Under the pieces are notes generated by a model, which saw only the letters and a program-made list of their open reading frames with translations, had not been told where the DNA came from and did not search any database. The translations under genes and the position numbers were made by a program. Below are positions 13,401-26,308 of a stretch of 64,000 nucleotides of DNA, piece by piece. Origin of the DNA: Phaseolus vulgaris. Its lineage: Eukaryota > Streptophyta > Magnoliopsida > Fabales > Fabaceae. Each line of letters starts with the position of its first letter. Position 1 is the first letter of the stretch. Location of the stretch: assembly GCF_000499845.2 (NCBI RefSeq), contig NC_023758.2:418811-482810 (forward strand). The letters are read 5' to 3'.

Positions 13401-14161
13401 GATCCATTTACGTATAAAGTGTCCTTCACTAGAAGCTTAACACGCCCTCCACCATTTCCTCCATATTGCTTTTTAGTAGATTTCCCACCACCCTTGCTCC
13501 CATAACTCCATGGTTCAGACAACGTAGACCAAGCATAAACATCACCACCCCAGTTTGTCTTATTATTTTTTAAACAAGATGCACCACGCCCACCATGCCC
13601 TCCACCAGCTCCATCATTGCCAACAGGAGTGCCACTAGTTTGGGAAGGTGGTGACCCTCCTAAAGATGATGAGTCTATATAAGAATTGTATTCCATAGTC
13701 AGATTGGCTGAAGATAAAACCACAGAACCAGCAACAATAGACGCATTTTGACCAAGTTTAATGTTGCCGGACACATTGACTGATATCATGCACCCTTCCA
13801 CGGGGCATAAAAGTGACACATCAGAAAGTAACTCCAGGTTTCCAACACCATAAATGTTAATATCAGATTTTAAATAATGAGTTGAGCTTAGCAAGCACGT
13901 AGTATTAAAAGATCCTACACCTGCCAAGTCCTCGCAAGTGACAAAGACGTTCAATGGGAATGACAAAGTTGATGTATCAACAAATGCAGAATCCTGGAGT
14001 TGAGAATCATCTCGCATAAGTGATCCAGAAAAACCCAACCAGCTCTCTAAGCCAGTACTCCTATTCAAGTGATGTCCTGAACTGAGAGACATACAATATA
14101 CATGAAGATATCCCAAAAGAAGGCAGCACCAGAGGTTCCAATGCATTACCACAAAGTGCAT
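1450..14161 (-). CDS. Glycine-rich membrane protein (At5g47020/At5g11700 family), 3' end outside window
   Basis: Fifteen exons on the minus strand join with consistent phases: 14161-13320, 12785-12670, 12139-11931, 11581-11462, 11317-11189, 11073-10948, 9233-9178, 9066-8967, 8565-8448, 8310-8101, 7904-7580, 7303-7210, 2140-2032, 1948-1683, 1574-1450. They encode about 981 residues. The last donor (GTAAGA, 1449-1444) shows that coding continues beyond the left edge; family members are about 1400-1500 aa. The protein starts with a hydrophobic signal peptide (about residues 1-25). It then has many Gly-rich blocks (GGGHGGRG, GGGGGGR) alternating with beta-type segments and N-glycosylation sites. 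A Cys-rich segment with CPIGTY and CPYKC follows, like GCC2/GCC3 repeats. One transmembrane helix lies near residues 886-908, before a cytosolic part. Topology suggests a surface or secretory-pathway protein. The molecular function is not known for the family; databases often carry an unsupported 'ephrin receptor-like' label. I chose the ATG at 14161 because the signal peptide follows it directly. Confidence 0.9.
2442..3823. mobile_element. TIR element of the legume 'GGCTAAA...TTTGGTCC' type, with nested LTR remnant
   Basis: The left end (AGGCTAAATATAATTTTGGT) is matched in inverted form at the right end, whose reverse complement reads AGGCTAAAATATACGTTTGG. Similarity runs inward for over 80 bp, to a shared TCATTGTTGTC. 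No coding sequence of its own is visible. The interior holds the LTR remnant at 2608-3404. The superfamily is not certain, and I could not define a target duplication. It lies in the ~5 kb intron between exons 12 and 13 of the glycine-rich gene. Confidence 0.6.
2608..3404 (-). mobile_element. Deleted copia remnant between two LTR-like direct repeats
   Basis: Two similar direct repeats of about 235-250 bp lie at 2608-2843 and 3151-3404. They share stretches such as TCTCCTAATTATGTAATTAA and GTACAAGGAAATATTATCT. The DNA between them encodes on the minus strand part of a copia GAG-pre-integrase domain (about 2995 down to 2845), with FHCDTCEFAKHK and FPSSNKRM. This zinc-finger-like motif normally lies just before integrase. 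The order repeat, coding piece, repeat fits an LTR element with almost all of its interior deleted. Exact LTR ends are not clear. Confidence 0.6.
3830..6715 (-). mobile_element. Degenerate Ty1/copia element: integrase, reverse transcriptase, RNase H, 3' LTR
   Basis: On the minus strand, copia domains follow in order. Integrase C-terminal part (about 6715-5890) has HFVKSQFGKNIKRIKS, LTCVNTPQQNRVAERKN and LTATYLVNMLS. Reverse transcriptase (about 5480-4920) has HKASLVAKGYS, YGIDYKDTF, LYGLEQSPRAW, and a YADG where the catalytic YVDD is expected. The RNase H tail (about 4350-4075) has IKWYCDYKSA and HVPTGPQSVDIF. A TG-starting 3' LTR then runs from about 4068 to 3830. Frames carry stops and shifts, and the YVDD motif is damaged, so the copy is dead. 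A solo LTR interrupts integrase at 6323-6564. The whole lies in an intron of the glycine-rich gene, in the same direction as the gene. Confidence 0.85.
6323..6564 (+). mobile_element. Solo LTR (242 bp) with 5-bp target duplication, inside copia integrase
   Basis: The sequence starts TGTTGCATAATTAGG and ends CTTCTTTCAACT. TGAAC lies on both sides (6318-6322 and 6565-6569), which fits the 5-bp duplication of an LTR retrotransposon. Removing it and one duplication copy rejoins the integrase reading (NAIV then HELTCVNTP). It has an internal promoter-like TATAAATTTAGAC region, then a typical transcript-end area. The terminal CAACT is one base off the expected CAACA. Confidence 0.88.
9505..10780. 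repeat. Three decayed copies of a legume LTR/TRIM-like dispersed repeat
   Basis: Three stretches carry the same pieces: about 9510-9625 (TTGGAGATCCCATATCGACT, CAAACCTCACCTTATAAGCC, GGTTGAGTTAGGC), about 9780-10030, and about 10430-10780 (GTTGAAATCTCACATCGATA, GGGATTGAGTTAGATTC). From memory, this 'TCCCACATCGACTAGAGAT...GTTGAGTTAGGC' repeat is abundant in soybean and bean genomes. No coding capacity is seen. It makes up most of the 1.7 kb intron between exons 6 and 7 of the glycine-rich gene. Confidence 0.6.
10081..10215. repeat. AT-rich minisatellite, ~30-35 bp unit
   Basis: About four imperfect copies of a unit like AAAATAATAACTATAATTAA lie in tandem between two dispersed-repeat copies in an intron of the glycine-rich gene. 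Confidence 0.7.
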
Positions 14162-14164
14162 CAC

Positions 14165-15780
14165 CTATGCCAAGTATTCATCAGTAGAAATCAGACTAAA
14201 TGTAAAGTTTCAACCAGCTCAGTGGAAAGTACCAAGAATTTATTTCTGAAAGCTACCTCCATAGGGATTGGTCCTCAAGGAAGTCACTTTTATACATTTA
14301 TTCTGCAACTAAATACAAAAGAGATATCAAAAATAAGAAAAACAAGAAGGTTATCGTGAAACAGCTAAATTAGGATGTGAAGCTAGTAAAAGTTCAAGTT
14401 AAATTCTTAATGTTCACAAAGGAAATTATATCATACTTCACAAAATTCACTGAGAACTTTTCCGATTAAGAAATTTGCAAGCAAACCATGAAAAATGAGA
14501 AAGGACACTCTACTAAAGCCTTGTAAGTTGTAAGAGAGTGAGTGGGTCAATCTGATGTGTTGAGTAAAGAAAAACCCTCTTCTGCAAGTTTTCCTTAAAT
14601 CTGTCTATCATATATTATAATAAATCTAAAATTTAAAAACAATAAAGCACTGTGGACATTGGTTCGGACACTCATCAATATGATAGTTACCCTAAGATGC
14701 ATAAAACGTGAGAAGGGTAATATAGTAGTATATATAACCCAGTAAAGTAAACAACGGATCATAATGTTTAGTGACTAAAATCCAATTTAACCATTGTAGC
14801 CATTATAAATTCTTGAAAACCTAATCTAAAAGGAATCACATTGCTGCAAGGTTTTGATCGCAAAAATGGCATTTATCAACTAAAATCTATAACATAGGAA
14901 CCACATATCTAAACCTAATTATAATTCATGCTGTCAGTCTGTTGTTTATCTTTAAACCTATCACCAACCATATTTCTTCCATAAAAACTAGCATAACATT
15001 ATCTTCATCACAACATAGATATGTGCAGTTAATTACTTCAGAAAGCACTATTCCAGTAAAAAAAATGTTTCCATGTGTGACCAACACCGTCAGTTATATC
15101 AGCATTAATTAAGATTAACACACTATACATTTTTTTTATAAAACACTCTACAGTTTATTAACATCTGATATGGCATATTATTTCTGGAGGACTACAAAAG
15201 TGAACATCATCAGCAACACAGCCTTATGTTGCACAACACAAGCATGCATGTTCTGACAACCTTGCGTGTCATTTTCCAAGCCATAAATACCTCAACGCCA
15301 TAATATTTTCTTAACTTGCACACTTTCCTTTACTCCCCCCACAATTCCAAAGAATTACGCACAACTCATTCACAGTCACCTAAACCGCTTTGAATCAGTG
15401 TAAAAAACCGACCGCAGTCAAAATCCAACTCCCGTAGCGAAACTCGATGACGAATCCGTTAACAGAAACACAACCTCTAACAAAACAACTCATGCAATGC
15501 TATCGGAATTAACTGAAAAGGAAAAAGGCATAGTTAAACCTATTTTTAAACCTACTAATTGATCAGCAACGAAGAGCGATGCAGAAATTAAAAGAACAGA
15601 ATGCAGAGGTGAAAGAATCGGCAATGGAAAAAGGAAAATCGCAGAAGAGGTGAAAAAAAAGTGAGAGTGATGTAGTGAAAATCGGAGTGAACTAACCGTA
15701 AAGGTAGAAGAGTGGGGAAGAAAAAGAGTAGGAGTGTGAATCTTCGAGGGTTGAATTATGGTAACAGTTGGTGGTCTAAG
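14165..15780 (-). promoter_or_regulatory. 5' leader, probable 5'-UTR intron and promoter side of the glycine-rich gene
   Basis: No coding sequence is seen. A good acceptor (TTTAGTTGCAG, minus strand, ending near 14303) lies about 140 bases before the ATG. A good donor (TTACG then GTTAGT, near 15696) lies upstream in GC-richer, purine-rich DNA that looks like a 5' UTR. This suggests a ~1.4 kb intron in the 5' UTR, with transcription starting near 15.75-15.8 kb. This is inference from splice motifs and composition only. Confidence 0.4.
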
Positions 15781-15989
15781 TCAGAAGATGGTGTGTGTGT
15801 TCATGGCATCTTTTGCTTTTACTTTGTTGCTTTCTGTTTGGTTAATAATAATAAATAATAAAAAATGAGAGGCAAAATTTACAGTGGAAGAGAAAAAGTC
15901 TGTACGAGTCCAAGCTACGTTTATGTAAGAGCTGGATTCTGACCTCTGATAAACACTCACGCCCCTTCTTCTGAATGATTGCACCTAAC

Positions 15990-18900
15990 TCTCCATCTGC
16001 CCTCTCTTCTCCTCTTAATTTCTATAATACCCCCATTTTTTCTACATAAATTCTTTAATTTCATCAAAATATTAACTACTTACAATTTTTCATTATAATA
16101 AAATTTTAAATTATATTATGTGAATAAATAGTGGTATGAAAAATTATGCGCTGTCAATTAGATAAAAAAACATTGTTAATATAATTTTAAAATTGATTAT
16201 TAGCGTGTGATTGTGTAAATATCTTTTACACTAAAAATGCGTTAGTTTAAGCATCACTTGCAACATAAGATCTCAACTAGATTAACATATCAAGTAACAA
16301 CAATCATTTATCATCACATATTAAAAATATTATTCAAAAAATAATATATATAAATACGGGGACTTGACCAAAACTCATATATACATATATAGACTATACA
16401 TATTCATAAAGAATTCTAAGAACAGACAAGATGAAAACCTATTATACTAATGAAAAGATTATCTATGAATAAATCATAAATTAACAAATTTTTCAGCACA
16501 CGCATTCCTTCACGGAAAATATGAGTAATCATAAATCTAATTTTCTGACTGTAATTAAGACAAGTATTTTCATCGAAGCATCCAAGAAATATTTGTCCTA
16601 ACAAATAAACGCAGCACAAACCAAAACATAATCACATTCAAGTCAGACATTAATAAGTCACATCTTTTGAGTTTCCTCCACAACATGTATAACTACGTAA
16701 ACTAGAGAGGCGTTACTTAAATATATATATATATATATACATTTATTATGTTTAAATTTGTTGTGGAAATATCACGTGTATTTTTCCTATAAAATTAGAA
16801 CAACTTCACAAGAGTTGGTTCTTACGTTGTGTTTAAAATTATTTCAGATCAAATTTACGTAAAGTGAAAAATATTAAATTATCGACTAATTTAATTTAAA
16901 AGTATAATATTTAAATATAATTGGTTTTAGTTCAAAATTAAAATTACTTCAAATACAAATTATAAAAATAATTATTTTTTTTACCTTTTTTTATAACATA
17001 AAAGAAAAAAATTCTCAGCTTTTTTTACACTTACATTAACTGTTTTCTGTGTTTTTTTTCCTGTTAATTAATTGTACCCTCTTATAATTTCAGTATAATG
17101 TAAATTAAAAAACAAAAACTTGAGACTCTTCTGCCCTAAACGAAATTTCGAACTTTTTATTTGTTTTCTTTTTACGATATAATAAATTATAATTATATTT
17201 CATTATTATTATTAATTGCAATATTGGAAAGTATAATAAGATTATTCAAATACTATTGAAAAGCTACACTACACGTGCATGTGGGACAGCAATGCGTGAG
17301 TGCTGAAACGACAATGATTAGTAAATTAATAAATACTAATAATAAATATTATTATTATTTGTTTATTTTGTTGAAACAGAAACATATAAGAATAAGGCAC
17401 GTGGATGACAGGTGGTGTGGTTCTCACGCGTTGCGTGTTTTGCTAACTGAATGAGACTAATATCATTTTTAATTAACCATTCATATTCATTTGGGTATTT
17501 TCTTGTTGACATGATGTTTAAGAAAATCCCAACAACTTTTTTTTTTCTGTTTGGCGATTAAAATTTATATTTATTTTATTCTTCTGCTTTAATGGCACAG
17601 CTTATGAAACTGTTTGGCCCTTTTAGTGGATTCCTACGTTGGCGCTTATATTATATTAAAACCTTATAATATAAAAAATAACACCACTTATGAACAAATT
17701 TACTTCTTCAAAAAAAAAATTTATTTCTTTATTTTTCTCAAAGTGTTCTATCAAATAAATGAAGAATGGAAGCTTTAATTATATAATTATCTATATGAGT
17801 AACAAATATTGTTTGCTTTAATTGTATATTAACTCATTTTAAAACTTTATAAAAATATATGTATGTGTAGATAGCACAAACACTGGTACGATATAGACAC
17901 TGACACAAAGATATGTATAATTTTTAAAATGTAAAACAGGGGATATATATATATATTATAATTATGAATTATATAAATTGACAATAAAGATTTATGTGCA
18001 TAAGTATGTTCTAGATTATTTTTTAGAGCAAAAAGATGTTTTTCATGACTGATTCAAAATGATTTGTTTCTTATTTTTATAATCATAATAAAATTTTATA
18101 TAATAAGTTTAATTTTTAGAAAATTAATGTATTTTTCCTTCTTAAAATTGTGTTAGAACCGTACTATAATTGTCAGAAATCTAACAAATACTTTTTGAAT
18201 TAGACATTTCATAGATATGTGTCCTACAAGTGTCATATGAGTGTCGGTGTCACGAGTATCCGACTCCGACATGCTATTTAAGAAGAGTATCATACTTATT
18301 AATAATAATCTTTTTGTTAAAAAATATTTAAAATAACTCGCTTTTCTCCATATAAGTAGATGTTTTATTGTTTTCATGTACATAATAAAATATTTTTATT
18401 AAATAAATAGAAAATAAACAAAGTCACTACTTCTTTTGTGCACCTTTGAGTTTGTTTTCTTAGAGGAAAAAATAAAAGTTGGATTCAATTTCCTACGTTT
18501 AAAAAAAGTAATAAGAAAAATATAATTGAATGAAAGGTGAATCGTGCTAACAATTTTCTAATGCTTTTATCATCTATTTCTAGTATTTCTTCTTTTATCA
18601 TCTCAATTTTTTTTTAATCTTTTTTCAACCAAACATTTTTAATTCTCATCTCATTTTTCACATTGTGTGTTATTCACCCACTTTATTGTCATCTACTAGT
18701 ATTTACACTTCTCAACTAATGCAACAAAATCCACTTTCTTTTTTTTCACTTTTAACTTGATTATTACTTTTTTTAGGTACGTGGTACTTTTTGTCCTTCT
18801 CATTTTCAAGGGACATTTTCTTCTCACATGCTTGTTCAAATGTAGGCAACTTCTTCACTCTCTCCACGAATTTTGTTCATTTTCTTCATATCCAAAAGAT

Positions 18901-21900
18901 GCTTTCTCTTGTGATTATAAAATATATTAACCTTGAATGCAACTTTAAATTTGTGTTTACATAAGATGTGGCTACTTTTGTTTTCGATGGATTATTGATG
19001 AAATTTTATTTTAGGATATACAATAAGTATATATATATATATATATATATATTGCAAATTTGTTAAGTCAAGTTCTACTGGAAAGGTTTGGGTGAACCAC
19101 AAATTTAGTCATATAGTATAGAACCAAAGTTAATAAAAAAGAAAAGAAATAAAATTAAATGAAGTAATGGGATAGGCAAATTTGTTAACTTATGTTAATG
19201 TGGGTCGGATTTGTTCAATCCACCATTATTTAGACGGGACAAATCAATCATTTGAACCGTACGTATTTGTTTAATTCGTTAATTTGTCATGCTAGCCCGT
19301 TATTAATAAAAAGTTGTGATGGTCAATATTTTATATAAAATTTTATTTATATTAATTTTTATATATATCATTTGATTTATTAAAGTATTATTGATATTTA
19401 TTTTATTTTGTTATTTATTAAACCTTATTTTATTAGAATATTAAAGTTTGATTCAATTTTATTACTTAATTCTTATTGTTCAAAAAGTGATATTAATAAC
19501 TACAATCAAATAAATAGATAAAAATAAAACAAAAAAACATTGGAAAGAAAATTGAAAAATGGTAGGTTAGCCCGACAATCCAACATATGACGAGGTGTGT
19601 TACCAATTAATCCGTATAAGTTTGACAGACCAGTCTAACCCGTCCTACTTTTGGCAGATCAGTAATGGGTCAAACCAAAACATATCAACTTGGTATGTTT
19701 TACCACTCGTAACAAGTCACACTTTTAAATACTAAAACTCAAACATAAAAAAATAGGGATGGTTATATATTTAACAAGAGACTTCCTCCCACTTCACAAT
19801 TATTAAAAAGAGTACAGTTCATTTAAAGTTTTTAAGTGACTTTGTTTACACTTTACATTTGTATTTATAAAAGAAAAGAATATTGTGGTAGAAACTGTTT
19901 AACTATGTACTTAATCTACTAAATTATAGTTTGAAAAGCTTTTCTCAAAAGTTAAGTATGTAAAATAAGTAATGTAGAAAGGGGGTTAAGTTATATTTTA
20001 ATAGATTTCAAAAAAAATGGAAAACACATGCATAATATTTGTTGTTTGTTTTAGAAAATTATTATACTAAAAATTTGACCAATGAGCAAATAATGAAAAG
20101 TGCTATACTAAAATTCTAAAAATAATAATGTTTAACAAAAAATAAAATCACAATTAAAATGTTATCTATTAGGTTATATATATATATAAGTAAGAGAAAT
20201 TATTCTAATTCATTTTATATTAAAATTGTGTATAATTTTTTACTAACTTTGTCAAGTTAATTATAATATCATTAATATTTTATTGATACTTGTATTTTAT
20301 GAACTAAGATGTATCTGGTCTTATTTAGTCATATTACATAATCGAACACCTCGATCCATTGAAAAGATATTTGTCTAACTGTCAAACTTAACCTATTTAA
20401 TTAATCAACATATTTAACTAGTACGACAACTTAACAATGATATTCATGTTGATCAAGCATATCACTTTATAGTCTCAACTCGACTATATCCAGGACAAGG
20501 TACATATTTAATAACATTTATTATTCGTAACCATGGAATATTAAGCATTGACTTAAGTATTTAATAATCCAAACCGAAAACTAGGACCTATTAGGAATCG
20601 ACACCAAGGAACATTTGTAACTAGTAAGACGAAACTTTTCCAACCCATATAAAAACAATACTTTTGCCTATAACACAAATATTGTATATGTTAATTTTTT
20701 TTCAATCATATTACGTCGTCTTTCTTTATTAGACAAATCACTTATAACTTAAACACTATTTAAGATGTTTACGTATATTTAAAAATACAAGATGTCACTC
20801 TGAACTTAGATATTATATATTAGAAGATAATAAAAAAAAAACTAAATTCACTAAGTTTAGATTAAACTTTGAATATACAATGTTTTAAGAGATTTTGTTA
20901 GAAGTAAAGAAAAAGGAGAAAAACTTTTTTCAAGATTTGCAAAGTAGTTGTTCTATTTAGTTCATTATTAGTGACTATATGTTATTCCTTTCTTATCTCA
21001 TTACAAGGGCCTAATAGTAATAATAGTAATTATTAAAGATAATAATAGTAATTATTGTAAAATCAAAGATTGAAACAACATGTCTGAAACATTTCCTAAT
21101 TAAAAATAATAGTAATTATTATTTGTGTTAAAAACATTAACATATAGATCTAATAAAATATTTTTTTATCTCTAATATTCGTTAGCCACGTAATGTTTAT
21201 TGCTAATATTATCTCAAACACAATTCATGTAATTTCTTTTTTAGTTTCTTATAAAAGATACTTTTAGTTGAGTGTTCTTTGTAATGATTAACCCATGAAT
21301 CAGATCCATGTGAAAAGTCACATAAACTGATAGAATTGTTGGTGTTATCATTTTTTATTAAATTTCATATCAAACTTAATAAAGCATTGAAGAGGGATTT
21401 ATATAAAGATCAATAAAAGTGACATTGAATATTTGTTATCAATTATGTACCATGTTTACATAACTGATCTATGAATTATTAAATACTATTAATTTTCAAT
21501 CAACACAATTATTATATCAAATTCTCTCAAACTATATTTTCTACTCAAAAGGTATTAGTGTCCAATTTGCAAAGTTATATCATTCATTATACCATATCAA
21601 ATATTTTAGCATCAATTTTTTTTAAAAAAAAACTTAATTATTAGATTATATTTGATGGGGTTTTAGTGTTTTTCCACTGTACTTTTAAAATACATTGATT
21701 TTGATATAGTTATAAAATATATTGATTTTGATATTTTAAAATATATAAAAATTAGTGTATTTTGAAAGCAAAGTAAAAGAAAATACCAAAAATACAGCAG
21801 AGAATATGGATTCCTTATGAAACCAATTGAATTTCTTATTAACTTAAATGTTTGCCCCTCATTAATTTATTATTTTTTGTCTTGTAATTTTTTTAATAGA

Positions 21901-22440
21901 AACATTATAAATTAAATAAATATTTTCAACATAAATTAAATTAAATTGCAGTGTTATTGGGATCAAAAATATTTTTCAAAGAATAAGAACATTTATAAAT
22001 GTCATTTCAAAGACAAAATTTGTTTTATAATTGTAATTTTATATACTCTTCATGTTTTCCATCCCTTTAAATCACCCCAAATTGATAAATTTGAACACTC
22101 TTTTTTCTAAGAAAATACAACAAACATAGTTTCTATCATGCATTATATCTCACCAGATAATTAAAATAAAATTTGTGTTACATCATTTTAAAAAATACAA
22201 ATAATAAAGTCATGTTTTATGAGTAAATAAAGAAAAAAATACATTAAGTTGTCAAAACAATAATATAATTAAAAGTAATGTCTAAATAAAGCATAACCAA
22301 GGAAATAATTGATTATAGTTCAACATATAATTGATTGATAACATCTTGAAAGATACTGATTTTATGTGTTAAAGCATAACTAGTTACCATAAGTCTTCAT
22401 AATATTTGTTACTTTATAAAGAACTGGATTTGTTACATTA
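15990..22440. other. AT-rich intergenic stretch without a supported gene
   Basis: About 6.4 kb between the glycine-rich gene promoter and a MITE. Open frames are short, with no recognisable domain or splice pattern. Simple TA repeats occur near 16720-16739 and 19028-19052. A patch at about 19205-19700, with GGGTCGGATT, GACGGGACAAAT and TAACCCGTCC, looks like an old transposon-derived repeat but could not be classified. Confidence 0.6.
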
Positions 22441-22448
22441 AAATAAAG

Positions 22449-23058
22449 GCTTCTTCACCCTGCACCTCTACATTTTTCTTCCTGCACCCCATAATTTTAA
22501 AAATCCTGAAACTGACCTTGACCTTTTATTTGAAAAAGGACACCGTGGTAGAGTGTGCTACGAATTCATCAATTTGTAAGTAAATCATGTTGTTTTCCGG
22601 ATGAGGAGATATTCTGGAAGTAAATTGTTAATAAATTGTTGATTTCTAGATTGCTGAATTCTGAAGCTTAATTTCTGTTACAGATTGATGGATCTGAAAG
22701 ATTTACGGATTTTCCAATCTGTAAAATTTACGGATTCTTTAATATGGAAAATTTATGGCTTCCAAATCTGGAATGTGAAAAAACCAATGTGGATTCCTGA
22801 TTCCTTAAAATTACCCAGCTGCATTGTCTGTAATACTTGTGAAAATGATAATCCAAGACACCAACCACTATCACAAAAAAAAATACATTCTTGTGCTAAG
22901 AGATGGAGACCCTAAATGGAATCTATGTGTGCAGTTTATGGGCAAAGAAGAAAGAGTAGTGTGAGTCTTATATACATTTTGAAGTTTTTTTAAAAAATAG
23001 GATTATTTTTGTCTTTATATTATGGGAGGAGCAGGAAGAAAAACATGTGCAGGAATAT
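22449..23058. mobile_element. Mutator-like MITE, ~610 bp, related to the element at 556-899
   Basis: The left end (CACCCTGCACCTCTACATTT, then TTCTTCCTGCACCCCATAAT) is mirrored at the right end (ATTATGGGAGGAGCAGGAAG, then AAAACATGTGCAGGAATA). The TIR is about 40 bp with mismatches. The interior has repeated 'GATTTACGGATT'-type inverted motifs and no believable gene; an open frame at 22685-22915 has no recognisable domain. The 'TTCTT..CTGCACC..' TIR resembles that of 556-899. A target duplication was not clear. Confidence 0.7.
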
Positions 23059-23059
23059 A

Positions 23060-25860
23060 ATACCGTATCATTATATATCAAGGCAAAACAACATCAATAT
23101 GTTATTATTAGTTGAAAAATAACTATTAAAATATTAAAAATTAATTATAAAAAACTTTTATTATTTTTAGTACTTACTTTTGTTGAAATAAAAGGGCTAT
23201 GAATTGAACCTGGAAGATTTTAAGAGGGAAATGAATTGAACCTTGAAAGATTTTCACAAAAACTTTATTTCAAGAAAAAAAAAACAGTGAAAAGATTACC
23301 AAATACTTATAAGATCAATAGATTGAAAAACATTTTAGTTATATAATGCAATACCAAAAATACAATTCAACATAGAAATTGTTTCAATATCATCACACAA
23401 GGAAAATTGTTTCAAGTATATGAAATAATGTGAGAAATCTTGTTTCAAAATTTAAACATATTATAAAACAACAACAATTGATTTGAATATTATCCGTAAA
23501 CAACAGATCAATTTCAACCAATTCTTCTAAAAAAACAATTGATGTTAATTTTTATTAGCGGTCTATAAAAAATTAACAAATCTTTTGCGAAATATAATTA
23601 GTTTAAATATTATATTTAACAAATATATAACAGCAGAATAAAAGATAATAAAAAACAATAAATTTTTTATACTACTTCACCCTTTTTCAAAAACCTACAC
23701 CTAATTACCACTTCACACCAAAATAGTTTTCACTAACACAAACAATTTAAAAAGAAAAAACTGAATCTACCATTACACCCTAAACCAAAACAAAACAAAA
23801 GTAAGAAAAAAAATACCTGAATCAAAAAAACACAACCAGATATTATGGTTTCCCAAAATTAAGAAGAATCCTTATGTTTCAAAACCTAAAAAAAAAAATC
23901 AGAAAGATCTTTTGAAAAATATATTATGAACACTTTCTCACATATTTGAAAACGCACACTTATCCGTGGAACATTTTTCTAAAAACAAAAATTCTTTTTA
24001 CAAACTCAGATACACATAAAATAGTCTCCAGAAGATAACTATCAGAAAAACAATATGTTAAATATTAAATACACTATTTGATTTCACTTAAAGTAAATTA
24101 ACCAGTTATTTTCAAATGTTAAAACCTTGTAATTATTTTTTTAAATATATCAAAACACAATTTTAACATATAAAACAAATTTCTAAAAATATCATAAATG
24201 TTTTAATCAGTAAAAAACAAATTTAAAACTTTTAATTAATTGATTAATAAAAGAATAAATTAAAACCATTAACTTTTCATAAAGTTTTTCCATAAACAAT
24301 TTAAAAAATATTTTAACCATTTTTTTTAAATTCTTTATAAATTACAAATACAAGACATTAAATTTCATCAACCATACCTTGAACCCTTGATATTCAACAA
24401 CTTTAACAATAATATATTAATTAGATAAATTATGAAAAAGTTATAAATAAAAAAAATTATAAAAATATACTTAAATATATAAAATTAAAATATTTTTTGT
24501 AATTTATTATATTACTCAATTGATTTAATTTTTTCATCAGAATCAAATATTCTAGACTTATTTTCTTTAAACTTTAATCTTTTCTCTTAATTAAAAAATC
24601 ACCTTTTGTTTTCCTACTCTCACCCAATCGGAACAAAATATTCATCAATCCTAAAATAAGGATAAGTTAGATAAAATTGTTTTTGACATATTTGATTTAA
24701 AACTTTAATGTAGACGTGTATCAATTAATTTCAACATTAGACTTTTATTTATTTATTTATATGGTATAATTCTTTGTTGATTACTGGACAAATTTACTTT
24801 TCTAAGTATTTAGATAAATTATGCTTAAAATATGTATATGACTAATTGATATTTGTTTATTTGTTTTTTTAAATGATATTTTTTAGTACTTATATTAAAA
24901 ATATTGAGCATAATAAGGAAAGATGATCCAACCAATAATACAATATACCTAACTAATAACTAATACCAATTAAAATAGACTCTTAATTAGTTAAAGTCTA
25001 CTCAAGATAAAAAGAATGTTTACATCAACTTTATGTTATAATATGTGTAGAATCTGACATGGTCCCATTGGAAACATGTAGTTTGATTTTGTATTGGTTG
25101 TAGTGAATGAAGAGCATGATTGTAGTCTCCATATTTGTGTTGTCTCTTCTGGATTAAGTGATACAGAAATTTCCCAAATTTTCAAAATTGAAAGTGCTTT
25201 CTAGGAAGAGTAGATTCAAGATTTTCCATTCCAAAAGTAAATTTCAGATCTGAAAGCCAATCCTGGACTGAACAAGCCTTCCTAAGAGGTCTAAAAAGAA
25301 ATCCCCATTGATGTCAACCACAAATGTTGCATTACAAAAGCTAGGACGTAGAAGGGATTTGAATAGGAAAATAGCTGATAATTTCCAGTAAAAACCTATT
25401 TTAAAAATACAATGATAAAATTACTTTGTACTGATTCTAACTTCGGCACCACTTTGAGACTGAACTTCTTTGTAGTCAAGAATCTTTGAAAATGCTAGTT
25501 AACATAACATTTAAATCGGCCTATGCCATTATCACTTACAAGTATAAAAACCGAAACAAATGTCAACACCTTGATACTTTCAAAGAACCATACTATTAAC
25601 TGTTAAAATTAAATTTGCACGTCATGCTTTGAAAGCAATACACTTCTTAAGATTTGTAAATTCCAACTCCAGTAAGATTGAAATATCCATTTTGCTTAAT
25701 TACTACTCAAAGCACTCAGATGTTGTTGCAAATATAAGATACTATTTTACATGGAAAACAACTATCACACTTTTATATGCCACAGAAAATTCCGGGTGGC
25801 AGCAGTTGCATAATATAACATTCAACATGTGGAGTGTTTATAAAATCGAGTTTAAATTAC
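23060..25860. other. Intergenic, AT-rich; no supported gene
   Basis: Very AT-rich to about 25000. From about 25070 to 25450 the composition is less AT-rich, and the minus strand has a short open segment (DINGDFFLDLLGRLVQ) that I cannot assign. An 82-codon plus-strand frame at 25629-25877 shows no domain. Either could be a decayed fragment of something coding. Confidence 0.5.
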
Positions 25861-25869
25861 ATGTCAGGA

Positions 25870-26308
25870 AGAGCTGAAAGGGTTCACCGCATCCCTGCTT
25901 TCTGTACAATAACTTCCTTGGCGATAATTGCTGCCGTATAGATTACTATATTCAGTATTTCACCGACATGGAAAACCGCCCTTCCACTTCAAGATCGAAA
26001 CCCTTTCGACAAAACCATTCCATGTAATGCTTTCTCGAACTTTTTCACCTTAATCCCAAACAATACAAAACTTCAGTAAGGTAAAGGGGGTTATCTTATC
26101 ATTTTTCAGCCCGGGATGCGCCTGCTTGTATCTTTGTAATGCCCCAAAATTCCATCAACTCAAATCATATATACCAATCCTTCGGTATAGCTATCCCAAG
26201 GCAATCCTTCGGATGTCTCTTGCAAACGTAATTCAGCACAAAAGACAGGCACAAACCCAGTTGTTGATTGCAAAGACTATATAACCCATCAAAGCCACAA
26301 TAAGTTCC
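25870..26308 (-). other. Probable 3' UTR of UPF1
   Basis: Directly downstream of the UPF1 stop codon, the DNA is clearly less AT-rich than the intergenic region beyond about 25860 and shows no coding frame. This fits a 3' UTR of roughly 400 bases. The polyadenylation point cannot be fixed. Confidence 0.45.

Noticed and set aside
15781..15984. Minus-strand open frame of 67 codons near the glycine-rich gene promoter
   Set aside because: No domain, and it cannot be joined in phase to the glycine-rich gene. It is most likely promoter-proximal noise.
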